Of a stretch of 54,561 nt of DNA, positions 33,569 through 41,982 are shown one piece after another (the stretch's first letter is position 1; the number at the start of each line of letters is the position of its first letter). A program made the translations under genes and the position numbers. The DNA is from an uncultured Actinoplanes sp. (GTDB taxonomy: Bacteria; Actinomycetota; Actinomycetes; Mycobacteriales; Micromonosporaceae): the NCBI RefSeq assembly GCF_934643405.1, contig NZ_CAKUCL010000013.1, forward strand, positions 1 through 54,561, written 5' to 3'. Below the pieces are notes generated by a model. The model saw nothing but the letters and a program-made list of their open reading frames with translations, was not told the DNA's origin and made no database searches.

Positions 33569-34903
33569 ATGTCAGCAGCCGCGCACCCATCCCCCTTGTC
33601 CTCCCCGCGCCGGGTGATCATCGCCAGCCTGATCGGCACGTCGCTCGAGTGGTACGACTTCTTCCTGTACGGCTCGGCCGCGGCGCTCGTGTTCGGCAAG
33701 CTGTTCTTCCCGCAGTTCGACTCGCTGACCGGCACCCTGCTGGCGTTCACCACGTACGCCGTTGGGTTCGTCGCCCGCCCGCTCGGTGGGGTGATCTTCG
33801 GGCACTTCGGTGACCGGGTCGGCCGGCGTAACGTCCTGGTCATCACCCTGGTGCTGATGGGCGCCGCGACTTTCGCGATCGGGCTGGTGCCCACGTACGC
33901 CGCCATCGGGGTCGGCGCGCCGATCCTGCTGGTGACCCTGCGGTTCCTGCAGGGCCTGGGGCTGGGCGGCGAGTGGGGCGGTGCCGTGATCATGTCGGTG
34001 GAGCACGGCGGGGCGGGGCGGCGAGGCCTCAACGCCAGCTGGCCGCAGGTCGGCGTGCCGGCCGGGAACCTTCTCGCCGCGGCCGTGCTGTGGGTGCTCA
34101 ACAGCGTGCTGTCGGACGCGGCGTTCCTGTCCTGGGGCTGGCGGGTGCCGTTCCTGCTCTCCGGCGTTCTGGTCGGGGTGGGCCTGTGGATCCGCCTGAC
34201 GATCACCGAGTCGCCGCTGTTCGCCGAGGTCGAGGAAACCGGCGCCAAGGCGAAGATTCCGCTGGTGGAGGTGCTGCGTCGCCACCCTCGCGGACTGCTG
34301 GTGACGATGGCCGCCCGGATCGGTACGGACGTGGCGTTCTACACCTACTCGCTGTACGTCCTGACGTACATCACCGGCACCCTGGACCTGCCTCGCAGCG
34401 TCGGCCTGGCGGCGGTCCTCATCGGCTCCGCGTTCCAGCTCGCCCTGATCCCGGCGTTCGGCGCGCTGTCCGACCGGATCGGCCGGCGGCCGGTGTACGC
34501 GATCGGCGCGGCGAGCGCCGCCGCGTGGGCGTTCGCGTTCTTCCCCCTGCTGGACACCGGGAACCGCGTGGTCATCGTGCTGGCCACCGTGGTGGCGCTG
34601 GCCACCCACGCGACGATGTACGGGCCCCAGGCCGCGTTCATCGTCGAGATGTTCAGTACGCGGCTGCGCTACTCCGGCGCCTCGATGGGCTACCAGATCG
34701 CCGGCATCCTCGGCGGGGCTCTCGCGCCGATCATCTCGATCCGGCTGGTGCAGGCGACCGGCAGCGCGTTCGCCGTCTCCGGATACGTCCTGCTCGCGCT
34801 GCTGATCACGCTGGTCGCCCTGTGGTTCGCGCCGGAGACCTCCCGGGTGGACCTGCATGCGGAGCAGCCGGACGCGATCGAGACATCCGCGGCACGCACC
34901 TGA
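33569..34903 (+). CDS. MHS-family MFS transporter (metabolite/proton symporter)
   Basis: A 444-residue, twelve-helix transporter, ATG 33569 behind CTGGAGG. Hallmarks of the metabolite:H+ symporter group are SLIGTSLEWYDFFLYGSAAALVF at the start, GHFGDRVGRRNVLV between helices 2 and 3, FLQGLGLGGEWGGAV, and the second-half repeat SDRIGRRPVYAIG. Relatives import shikimate, alpha-ketoglutarate, proline-betaine or citrate. No catabolic gene is adjacent to suggest the substrate. Confidence 0.88.
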   Translation: MSAAAHPSPLSSPRRVIIASLIGTSLEWYDFFLYGSAAALVFGKLFFPQFDSLTGTLLAFTTYAVGFVARPLGGVIFGHFGDRVGRRNVLVITLVLMGAATFAIGLVPTYAAIGVGAPILLVTLRFLQGLGLGGEWGGAVIMSVEHGGAGRRGLNASWPQVGVPAGNLLAAAVLWVLNSVLSDAAFLSWGWRVPFLLSGVLVGVGLWIRLTITESPLFAEVEETGAKAKIPLVEVLRRHPRGLLVTMAARIGTDVAFYTYSLYVLTYITGTLDLPRSVGLAAVLIGSAFQLALIPAFGALSDRIGRRPVYAIGAASAAAWAFAFFPLLDTGNRVVIVLATVVALATHATMYGPQAAFIVEMFSTRLRYSGASMGYQIAGILGGALAPIISIRLVQATGSAFAVSGYVLLALLITLVALWFAPETSRVDLHAEQPDAIETSAART

Positions 34904-34928
34904 CCCGCGACGGGAGGGCGGAACCCGA

Positions 34929-34958
34929 CCGGGCCTGCGCGGTGAGGCTCAGGCCCGG
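34929..34958. terminator. Bidirectional hairpin between convergent genes
   Basis: CCGGGCCTG (34929-34937) and CAGGCCCGG (34950-34958) form a perfect 9-bp stem with a 12-nt loop, between the MFS gene and the convergent peptidase-like gene. It can serve both. Confidence 0.6.
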
Positions 34959-35063
34959 CTCGGTCACGACCGGCGATTCCCGTACGGCGCACCTCGCCGC
35001 GGGGTGAATCAGTCGTCGCGCGGTCCACGCCGTACCCGGGAAACCCGGCGGCGCGCCGACCGC

Positions 35064-36575
35064 TCAAGCCACGTCGGTGACGACGTGGATCAGGTTGCGG
35101 GCCTGCTGCGTGATCGCCAGACGCCACGCGTCGAACGTCGCGTCGCTCGGGACGTAGTCGGTCTCGAAATGCTGCATGTCCGGGGTGTGGATGTGACCGG
35201 CCGGCACGGTCAGACCCATGCGGTCGCGCAGGAGCGTGTTGCGGTAGGCGCTCTCGTTGGAGAGGTAGTTGCCGCCCCCGCCGCTGTAGGAGCAGGACTG
35301 CGGGTCCGGCGGGATCGGCGGCGTCGCCGGTGGATACTGCACCGGCGGCGGGTCGTTGCGGGTCACCCGCGTGGGCGAGTTGCAGTCCGGGAACTCGGTG
35401 TAGTTCGTGTGCCACACCACGCCGAACGCGACCGACTCGTCCGGCCAGGCGTCACCCGGCGGCCGCGGTACGTTCGCGCCGGTCCGCGCGGCGATCATCG
35501 GTCCGACGGGAAGGGTCGCGGTGGTCCACTGCGGCGGGTTGCGCAGGTCGAATGTCGGCGGGCCGCCCCAGCGATCCACCACCATGATGTTGCACTCGGG
35601 GTTGTTCACCGCCAGTTGCGGCACGCCGCCGACCGGCGGGCAGGGCCGGAACCGGTCGTTGCCGACCGTGATGCCGTGGTAGCGCGCGTTCCACTGCTCG
35701 AGGTTGAAGACGGAGTCCCCGGCCTGGCTCACCGTGATGGAGGCGTCGACCCGCCGCGGACCGGGCATCATGAACGGACCCACGGTGTCCTCGAGGTATC
35801 CACGCCGGAACTCGGGATAACTCACCGGCAGCGTGTACGCCTCGATGTACCCGATCTTGCCGTCCGCGGTCCGGTACCGCGTGCCGTCCAGCGACAACGC
35901 CGTGGCACCGGACGGGTTGCCGTGCCGGATGTTGTTGCCCGCCGCACCCGGGGCGGTGCCGGCCGGCCCGCCGTCCAGCGTGTACGGGTCGAAACCGCTG
36001 ACGATGACCCGCTTCACACCGGGACCCGGCGGCAGCTTGATGTCGGACATCCCCCGCGCCGTACGGTCGAACTTCTCGATCAGCTCCAGGCGCCGTCCCG
36101 CGAAGAGGGGGAACCGCGGGGTCCACTGCCGGATCGCGGCCATCGCCTGCACCCGGGTCCAGTAGAGCGGCCGGTCGTCGCTGTACGGGAGATGGCCTCG
36201 CACCCGCCCGTGCCGCTGGGCGCGATCGACCGCCATGTCCCACAGCCGGCCGCCATTGCGGGTCACGATCCTCTCGGCGGCGTCCAACGACCGGGCGCCG
36301 CACAACTGTGCGACGAGATCCGGGGTGAACCGCTGGAAGCCGGCGCCCTCGATCATCTGCTGCGCGAACGGCTCTCGCTGCAGCACCGCGGGGTTGTCGT
36401 TGTCCGGAAGGGTGAAGGCGAGGCGGCTCTCCTCGACCGAGAGTGCCACGCTCCGGTCGAGGCAATCGCGCCCGCCTGCCGGATGGCCTTGCGCGGCGCT
36501 CGCCGAGGTGATCGAGGACAACAGCGCGACCACGCCGATGCACGCTGACGCGGACCTGAGACCGGGTCGGATCAT
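35064..36575 (-). CDS. Secreted pyroglutamyl-peptidase-like (C15) protein with Ser in place of Cys
   Basis: A 503-residue protein with signal peptide (IGVVALLSSITSASAA). ATG 36575 has GGAGGAG upstream. The C-terminal two thirds resemble pyrrolidone-carboxyl peptidase: KRVIVSGFDPYTLDG (residues 188-202), NPSGATAL, NLEQWNAR with the expected Glu (E293), GGNYLSNESAYRNTLL and AGHIHTPDM with the expected His (H463). In the family the nucleophile lies in a YxCN context; here it reads YLSN, with Ser439 for Cys. The N-terminal 180 residues are an additional helical region. It may be a Ser-dependent or inactive relative. About twice the length of intracellular Pcp enzymes. Confidence 0.75.
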   Translation of the reverse strand: MIRPGLRSASACIGVVALLSSITSASAAQGHPAGGRDCLDRSVALSVEESRLAFTLPDNDNPAVLQREPFAQQMIEGAGFQRFTPDLVAQLCGARSLDAAERIVTRNGGRLWDMAVDRAQRHGRVRGHLPYSDDRPLYWTRVQAMAAIRQWTPRFPLFAGRRLELIEKFDRTARGMSDIKLPPGPGVKRVIVSGFDPYTLDGGPAGTAPGAAGNNIRHGNPSGATALSLDGTRYRTADGKIGYIEAYTLPVSYPEFRRGYLEDTVGPFMMPGPRRVDASITVSQAGDSVFNLEQWNARYHGITVGNDRFRPCPPVGGVPQLAVNNPECNIMVVDRWGGPPTFDLRNPPQWTTATLPVGPMIAARTGANVPRPPGDAWPDESVAFGVVWHTNYTEFPDCNSPTRVTRNDPPPVQYPPATPPIPPDPQSCSYSGGGGNYLSNESAYRNTLLRDRMGLTVPAGHIHTPDMQHFETDYVPSDATFDAWRLAITQQARNLIHVVTDVA

Positions 36576-36743
36576 CCTGATCGGCTCCTCCGATGGATCT
36601 CTCACCTGCATCGGCAGGTGGGAACGAGCCCCGCGAAGACCCGCTAAACGTAGGCGCTCGCCGAACAGCGGTCAATACATGCCGATCAATGAATGGTCCC
36701 GCTCTTCCGCCAGCGTCACGCGGACACATCTAGAGTCGGCGCG

Positions 36744-38180
36744 GTGGAGACCGCAACGCAGATCCTGCACAGGCTGACGTCCTACGAGCCGGGACGGGAG
36801 TGGGACGACGTCATCTCCGACCCGCGCCTTGTCCTCGGGCTCAAGCCCAACGACTTCGACCGTTTCCCGCTGTTCTACAAGCGATACCCCGGGGATCTGG
36901 GGCGCTTCGAGCTGCCCCGTGACCTGCCGTCGACCGAGGCGTCGACCGTCGACGTGCTGGCCGGCATCGCGAAGGTGGCCGCCAGGGACCTCGATCCGGC
37001 GCACCTCGCCCGGCTGCTGCACCTGTCCGCGGGCGTCGTGCGGACCTCCAAGCGCAGCAACGGGATCACTCACCTGTTCCGCGCGGCCGGCTCGGCCGGC
37101 GGCCGCTTCCCGCTCGAGCTCTACGTGCTCGTCCCGCGGGATCATCGGGGGCTTCCCGCCGGCGTGCACTGGTACGACCCGGCCGGTCACGCCCTGGTGC
37201 GGGTCGCGCCGGCACCGAGCGGCGGTGGCGCGGCGATCGTGGTCACCGGTGTCCCGTGGCGGACCGGCTGGCGGTATCGCGAGCGCGGCTACCGGCACAT
37301 CTACTGGGACGCCGGCACCATGCTGGCCCAAACCCTCGCCCTGGCCCACTCCGCGGGGATCCCGGCGCGGCTTCACACCACGTTCCCCGACCGGCTGGTC
37401 ACCGAGCTGGTCGGCGCGGACGGTGTCCACGAATGGCCGGTCGCCGTGGTCGGACTCGGCCCGCGGCGGCCCGCGCTGACGCCGGGCGGCCCCGCGGTCG
37501 CCGGCCAGGTCGACGACGATCCGGTGGAGTTCCCGCTGGAAACGGCGGCGCAGCGGGCCGGTGACCGGACCGTGCTGGGTGCGCCGTGGGCCGAGGGCGA
37601 CCCGGCCGACGTGCCGGAAACCGCCGCCCCGCCGGTCGAGGCGGTCGTGCTCACCCGCGGCTCGCAGCGGCGGATGGATCCGGCCCGCGGGGTACCGGAG
37701 ACCCTTCTCACCACCGGGATACGGGTGGCCACCCGGGGAATCGACCTGCCGCAGTTCGTGGCCGTGCACGACGTCGGCGGCGTGACGCCGGGCGTCTACC
37801 GGTGGCCCGACCTCGGCACGCCGATTCATGCGGGCGATCAGCGCCAGGAACTGTACCGGGTGAGCATGCAGCAGGGGCTGAGCCGGGACGCGGCCTTCGT
37901 CGTGATCACCGCGGCCGACGTGGCGGGCCTGGACGACCGCGAGTACCGGGCTGCCCAGCTGGCTGCCGGCCTGGTCGAGGGGCGGTTGCACCTCGTGGCG
38001 TATGCGATGGATGCGAGCGCGACCGGAATGACCTTCGTCGACAGCGAGATCCCGGCACTCGTCGGGGCGCCGCTGGACGCGATGATCTTGACCTGCGTGG
38101 GGGTACCGGATTACCGGGCCACGCCGGGCGGGCTGCCGGGGGCGCCGGCCGACGTGCGCCTGATGCAGCACCGGGACTGA
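36744..38180 (+). CDS. SagB/ThcOx-type nitroreductase-fold oxidoreductase
   Basis: A 478-residue protein starting at GTG 36744. Two nitroreductase-like halves are suggested: LHLSAGVVRTSKRSNGITHLFRAAGSAGGRFPLELYVLV with WRYRERGYRHIYWDAGTMLAQTLALA in the first, and RGSQRRMDPARGVPETLL with QGLSRDAAFVVITAADVA, YRAAQLAAGLVEGRLHLVAYAM and GMTFVDSEIPALVG in the second. SagB/ThcOx enzymes use FMN to oxidise azolines to azoles in peptide natural products, but free-standing homologues are common. No YcaO cyclodehydratase or precursor peptide is recognisable nearby. Confidence 0.8.
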   Translation: METATQILHRLTSYEPGREWDDVISDPRLVLGLKPNDFDRFPLFYKRYPGDLGRFELPRDLPSTEASTVDVLAGIAKVAARDLDPAHLARLLHLSAGVVRTSKRSNGITHLFRAAGSAGGRFPLELYVLVPRDHRGLPAGVHWYDPAGHALVRVAPAPSGGGAAIVVTGVPWRTGWRYRERGYRHIYWDAGTMLAQTLALAHSAGIPARLHTTFPDRLVTELVGADGVHEWPVAVVGLGPRRPALTPGGPAVAGQVDDDPVEFPLETAAQRAGDRTVLGAPWAEGDPADVPETAAPPVEAVVLTRGSQRRMDPARGVPETLLTTGIRVATRGIDLPQFVAVHDVGGVTPGVYRWPDLGTPIHAGDQRQELYRVSMQQGLSRDAAFVVITAADVAGLDDREYRAAQLAAGLVEGRLHLVAYAMDASATGMTFVDSEIPALVGAPLDAMILTCVGVPDYRATPGGLPGAPADVRLMQHRD

Positions 38181-38366
38181 AGGTGCGCTGACCGCAGCCT
38201 CCTCCCGCCGTCGTCCGCGGTCGGCGCACCCGGCTCGGCCCACGCTGATCGGCACCACGTCACGCGACTGTCACGTCCCGGCCCGGCTGCCCGGTCATCT
38301 CTGTGTACGAGTGCCGCGGTCCCAGGGCCACGGGTCCGGATCATCGAGTGCGGAGGAGGAAGGTTC

Positions 38367-39251
38367 ATGGCTGGCTGGATGCGGGTCGCTCTGCGGCCCC
38401 TGCGGGAGGTCTCGCCCCGAGTGGAGCAGGCCGCCTCTCTCGATCAGGTCGCCGGAGCCCTGGCGCGGGCCGTGCAACGCGTGGCCCCGGACGGATCCTT
38501 CGTCAACGAGACGTTGAGCGGCACCGATCTGGGCCACCCGCTGCATCCGCCGCTCACCGACGTGGTCATCGGGGCCTGGACCAGTGGCGTGGCCCTGGAC
38601 TGGCTGGGCGGCAAGCCCGGTGCCCCGGCGGCGGACTGGCTCGTCGCGCTCGGCGTCCTGTCGGCGCTTCCCACCGCGGCTGCCGGGCTCAACGACTGGG
38701 CCACGCTGGAAGGACCCGATCGGCGGCTCGGCCTGGTGCACGGCACGACCAACGTCGTGGCCACCGGGATCTTCGGCGCGTCCTGGCTCGCGCGCAGGGC
38801 GGGGCGGCGCTCCCTCGGGAGGGTGCTGGCGCTGGTGGGATACGGCACGGTCAGCCTCGGCGCCTTCCTGGGCGGTCACCTGTCGTTCCGCAGGGGTACC
38901 GGCGTGGACCACACGGCCTTCCTGGAAGCGCCCGAGGACTGGACCGTCGTCGCCGACGACGACACCGTGAAGGAGCGCGAACCGGCGCTGGTCGAGGCGG
39001 CGGGTGTCGAGATCATGCTCGTCCGCCACCAGGGAACGGTGTACGCGCTGCTGGAGCGATGCGCTCACCAGGGTGGTCCGCTGCACGACGGCAGGATCGA
39101 GGACGGGTGTGTCGTCTGCCCGTGGCACTCGAGCCGGTACCGGCTCGCCGACGGCGTCGCGCTGAACGGGCCCACCGCGCACCCCCAACCGGCCGTACGG
39201 GTGAGGGTGCGCGACGGCAGGGTGGAGGTGCGCCGGCCGAACGATTCTTGA
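38367..39251 (+). CDS. DUF2231 membrane domain fused to a Rieske [2Fe-2S] domain
   Basis: A 294-residue protein. The first 180 residues are a DUF2231-type membrane part with GHPLHPPLTDVVIGAWTSGVALDWLGG (the His-rich motif may bind haem or metal), WLVALGVLSALPTAAAG, HGTTNVVATGIFGASWLA and VSLGAFLGGHLSF. Residues about 190-290 form a Rieske domain with CAH (C232, H234) and CPWH (C251, H254) cluster ligands. A membrane electron-transfer role is likely. The ATG 38367 is behind GGAGGAAGG. It stands alone; the kinase remnant lies directly after it. Confidence 0.88.
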   Translation: MAGWMRVALRPLREVSPRVEQAASLDQVAGALARAVQRVAPDGSFVNETLSGTDLGHPLHPPLTDVVIGAWTSGVALDWLGGKPGAPAADWLVALGVLSALPTAAAGLNDWATLEGPDRRLGLVHGTTNVVATGIFGASWLARRAGRRSLGRVLALVGYGTVSLGAFLGGHLSFRRGTGVDHTAFLEAPEDWTVVADDDTVKEREPALVEAAGVEIMLVRHQGTVYALLERCAHQGGPLHDGRIEDGCVVCPWHSSRYRLADGVALNGPTAHPQPAVRVRVRDGRVEVRRPNDS

Positions 39252-39253
39252 GA

Positions 39254-39641
39254 CACCGTCCCGGCAAGATCGGCGGCCCTCAGCCGTACGCGCAATCGGA
39301 TTTTAGGGTCGGCGCGCGGCGCCGGAAGAACCGGCCCTCCCGCCCAGCGGCTCACCCGGTCGGCGATGCCGATCAGCCCGGATCCGCCCTCGATGCCGGC
39401 GCCGTCGTCGGCGACCGTGATCCGCACCTCGGCGTCGTCCAGGGCCAGCTCGAGATCGACCACGCCGGCGGGGGCGTGCCCGGCGCACGAGCGACCGGAT
39501 GACGGACGGCAGACCGCCCTCACACCGTCGTGCAGGTCGTCCTGGAACCGGCGGCGCGCCTCGTCGGTCGCGGCCACGATCCGGGCGCGAGGTGCGCAGC
39601 CGCTCCTCCGCCTCGGTGTTGCGGATGGCGGTCGCGATCAC
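39254..39641 (-). pseudogene. Remnant of a GAF-type histidine kinase
   Basis: Pieces of one kinase lie in different frames. GTG 39641 begins IATAIRNTEAEERLRTSR (end of a GAF domain). After a shift near 39590 the text is VAATDEARRRFQDDLHDGV, an H-box of the HisKA_3 type. The region up to the N-box is missing, and near 39480 the ATPase part resumes with VRITVADDGAGIEGGSGLIGIADRVSRWAGG before running towards the Rieske gene. At least one frameshift and one deletion are needed, so no active kinase can be made. Confidence 0.75.
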
Positions 39642-39709
39642 GCGACGATGAGGGCTCGGCAGAGCCAGCCACCGAGCGAGTCACGGTGCTCCGGGAGCCC
39701 TGGGAAGGT

Positions 39710-40270
39710 CTACCAGTAGCTGCCCCAAATCTGATCCGCACCGTTGACGCAGTCATAGGTGATCACCGGCGACAGCGCCGGCACGGTGGGCGCGGTGCCT
39801 CCGGCCACTGCCAGGCACTTGCCGGTCTTCTGGTTCCGAATTTTGACGCCTCCGTCCGGCAGCCAGATGAGAACCCAACGCTGGTACTCATTTGCCGCGT
39901 TGTATGCGTACTGGATGACCGAGGTGCCGTTGGCCGACGAGTTTCCCTTGAGGGAAAGTGCCTGCCAGGCACTGGTTCCGGCGCTTCGGATCATGTAGTA
40001 GCCGGCCCACTTCTCGAAGTACCACTGCTGATTCTGCCAGTTCGGACCTTCGTCGAACCTCTTCAGGACGATCGCGGTCCCTTGAGGCGCGCCTACGTTC
40101 CCGTAGACGGACATGTACAACGGCTGGTGGTCGGGGGTGCCTTTGCCGTTTGACAGATACTGCCATCTCACCTCGGCGGCCGGCTCCGCGGCGCTGGGCG
40201 TGGTTTCGAAGCCGGCCAGCAGCAACCCGGCTGCGGCGACGGCAAGAACACGTCTCACGTGCCTGATCAT
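39710..40270 (-). CDS. Secreted ricin-B-type lectin domain protein
   Basis: A 186-residue protein. ATG 40270 is behind GGGAGAG; a signal peptide follows (RRVLAVAAAGLLLAGFETTPSAA). The rest is one beta-trefoil with the recurrent QxW motifs: NQQWYFEKW, EYQRWVLIW and ADQIWGSYW, plus ALSLKGNSSANGTSVIQY and KCLAVAGG. Such domains bind carbohydrates and usually target enzymes, but here no catalytic domain is attached. It may be a free secreted lectin or inhibitor. Monocistronic. Confidence 0.85.
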   Translation of the reverse strand: MIRHVRRVLAVAAAGLLLAGFETTPSAAEPAAEVRWQYLSNGKGTPDHQPLYMSVYGNVGAPQGTAIVLKRFDEGPNWQNQQWYFEKWAGYYMIRSAGTSAWQALSLKGNSSANGTSVIQYAYNAANEYQRWVLIWLPDGGVKIRNQKTGKCLAVAGGTAPTVPALSPVITYDCVNGADQIWGSYW

Positions 40271-40384
40271 CAATACTCTCCCTTGACGGTCCCGTATGGA
40301 TCGACGGCGCTGGCGGAAGGATATGTGATCTGACGTCGGCCCGGGTACCGCCTTGTGCACTCGGGTGCTCGACACGCAGTGCCC

Positions 40385-40411
40385 TAACATGACAACGTGG
40401 TTGTCATGTTA
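40385..40411. promoter_or_regulatory. Perfect 27-bp palindrome centred on the MarR-family start codon
   Basis: TAACATGACAAC (40385-40396) and GTTGTCATGTTA (40400-40411) are exact inverted repeats around a central GTG (40397-40399). TAACAT at 40385-40390 fits a -10 box; transcription would then start at the GTG itself, giving a leaderless mRNA. The whole control site and start codon are one symmetrical element, well suited to autorepression by the MarR protein. Confidence 0.85.
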
Positions 40412-40888
40412 TCTGGTCGTGGTTCGGCCCTCTACGAACTCCTGAGACAGGTGCGTCCCCTCGTGCTGAACTCCGGCAGGGTGGTCGAGGCCTCGCTGAG
40501 ACCGCAGGGCCTGAGTGTGGGTATGCGTGCCGTGCTGGAGGTCCTCGCCGAGCACGGCGCTGCCGCGGTACCCGCGATCGCGGACCGGCTGGACATCACC
40601 CGCCAAGGCGTTCAGCGCCACGTCAACGATCTGATCGAACGGCGCTACGTCGAGACGCGATCCAACCCGGCCCACCGGCGCTCGGTCCTGATCGCGCTCA
40701 CCCCGGCCGGTTCCGCGGTGATCGCCGACGTCCGGCGCGACGAGCTACGCCACCTCGCCGCGATGGCCCAGGACTGCACTCGCCAGGAGATCGCCACCGC
40801 CGTCAAGGTCCTGCGGTCGCTCAATGACGACGTGCGCCGGCGCGCGGTGCGCCTGCAGAACGAGGACGGAGAACCCGGTGATCGATGA
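40397..40888 (+). CDS. MarR-family transcriptional regulator
   Basis: A 163-residue protein (160 if ATG 40406 is used). The winged HTH is MRAVLEVLAEHGAAAVPAIADRLDITRQGVQRHVNDLIERRYVE, and the wing is SNPAHRRSVLIALTPAG. Flanking helices form the dimer interface. The GTG start lies in the centre of the operator palindrome with no ribosome site, so leaderless translation is likely. The 3' end overlaps the next gene by 11 nt, indicating co-regulation with the DinB-like protein. Confidence 0.88.
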   Translation: MVVMLSGRGSALYELLRQVRPLVLNSGRVVEASLRPQGLSVGMRAVLEVLAEHGAAAVPAIADRLDITRQGVQRHVNDLIERRYVETRSNPAHRRSVLIALTPAGSAVIADVRRDELRHLAAMAQDCTRQEIATAVKVLRSLNDDVRRRAVRLQNEDGEPGDR

Positions 40889-41525
40889 CGTCGAGATCTA
40901 CCACCTCACCACGGACAACCGGCTGATGATCGCGGGTGTTCTCGACACTCTCGACGACGCCGGGTGGAACGCTTGCACGCTGTGTGCCGGGTGGACCGTA
41001 CGGCACCTGGCCGCGCATTTCGTCCAGCCGATGTTGATCGGCTTCGGACGGTTCTTCCTCACCGCGATGCGCTACCGCGGCGACACGGACAAAACCGTCG
41101 ACCACTTCACCCGGCGCCTCGCCCGCCGGCCCCGAGCCGAGCTGATCGGCTTGCTGCGCGAGCACGCCGAGGACCGGGTGAACCCGCCGCGGGTCGGACC
41201 CATGGGCCCCTTCGCCGAGACATGCATCCACCTGCGCGACATCGCCCGGCCGCTCGGCCTGACCGTCGACGTCCCGACCGGGCATTGGCGCATCTTGATG
41301 GACTACCTCAGCTCGCCGAGGGTCGCACCCGCTCTGGTCGCCGCCGGCCGGCTCGACGGGCTCCAGCTGGTCGCCACCGACACCGACTGGAGGAGCGGCT
41401 CCGGCGCCCTGGTGACGGGACCGATCGAGGCCATCGCCATGACCGTCACCGGACGGCAGGCCGCTCTGACCGACCTGACCGGTCCAGGTCGCGACACCCT
41501 CGCCGCCCGGATCCAGCCGCACTGA
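40878..41525 (+). CDS. Mycothiol-dependent maleylpyruvate isomerase-like (DinB fold) protein
   Basis: A 215-residue protein starting at GTG 40878 behind ACGGAGAA, inside the end of the MarR gene. The N-terminal four-helix bundle has WNACTLCAGWTVRHLAAHFVQPM, the motif of the MDMPI_N/TIGR03083 family; His in LAAHF is a probable metal ligand, and ETCIHLRDIARPLGL provides a second. The C-terminal small domain includes DWRSGSGALVTGPIEAIAMTVTGR. Family members use mycothiol or bind divalent metal. The substrate is unknown; the MarR partner suggests a role in stress or detoxification. Confidence 0.8.
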   Translation: MIDDVEIYHLTTDNRLMIAGVLDTLDDAGWNACTLCAGWTVRHLAAHFVQPMLIGFGRFFLTAMRYRGDTDKTVDHFTRRLARRPRAELIGLLREHAEDRVNPPRVGPMGPFAETCIHLRDIARPLGLTVDVPTGHWRILMDYLSSPRVAPALVAAGRLDGLQLVATDTDWRSGSGALVTGPIEAIAMTVTGRQAALTDLTGPGRDTLAARIQPH

Positions 41526-41529
41526 TGGT

Positions 41530-41553
41530 GGCCGCCGCCCGTGCGCGGCGGCC
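41530..41553 (+). terminator. Hairpin after the MarR operon
   Basis: GGCCGCCGC (41530-41538), loop CCGTGC, GCGGCGGCC (41545-41553): a perfect 9-bp stem four bases past the stop codon. Confidence 0.75.
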
Positions 41554-41644
41554 GCGCGGTCAGCGGCCACACACCGCAGACACAGCCGACAACCGGCGGG
41601 CGCGGCAGATCAGGATGCCGGCGACGCCGCCCGGGACCCCGGAG

Positions 41645-41974
41645 ATGAGCAGTAAGAATGCCGGAACGGGCGAGCTTCGACACTGCCGTCTCTCCATCAC
41701 TGCCGAAGGACTTGAGCTCGCCGGTTCACCGTCCGCCCTTCGCGCTCTCATCCAGCATCCCCGCCGGCATGCGGTTCCGCAGGGCGTTGCGATCACCGGT
41801 GGAGGCCGACTGGCCGGAGCAGGCTGGCCCGACAACGCAGTGAATGCGATCGGCGGCAACTGGCTGCGTCTCAGAGGGCGGCCGTGGTCACGTCACCGCC
41901 GGAGTCCCGTGCGGGACACCCCCGGCAGGGCCTCAAGCTTGCCAGGGAACGCCGGGTCCGGCCCGCTGCGGTAA
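41645..41974 (+). pseudogene. Possible fragment of a small Imm32-like protein
   Basis: From ATG 41645 the frame reads GELRHCRLSITAEGLELAGSP then SALRALI, which resembles the start of short actinomycete proteins of the Imm32 type (a strand pair followed by G(S/T)P.ALRALA). After about residue 40 the composition becomes Arg/Gly-rich and no longer resembles the family, so a frameshift or truncation is likely. The rest of the 41554-41982 stretch shows no other gene or signal I can support. Confidence 0.25.
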
Positions 41975-41982
41975 CGGTGGTC

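Noticed and set aside
31401..33617. 738-codon open frame on the plus strand
   Set aside because: Mirror frame of the TPM-domain gene; high GC leaves the antisense frame open, and its protein has no recognisable domain.
34857..36548. 563-codon open frame on the plus strand
   Set aside because: Antisense to the peptidase-like gene, which has a signal peptide and family motifs; the plus frame has none.
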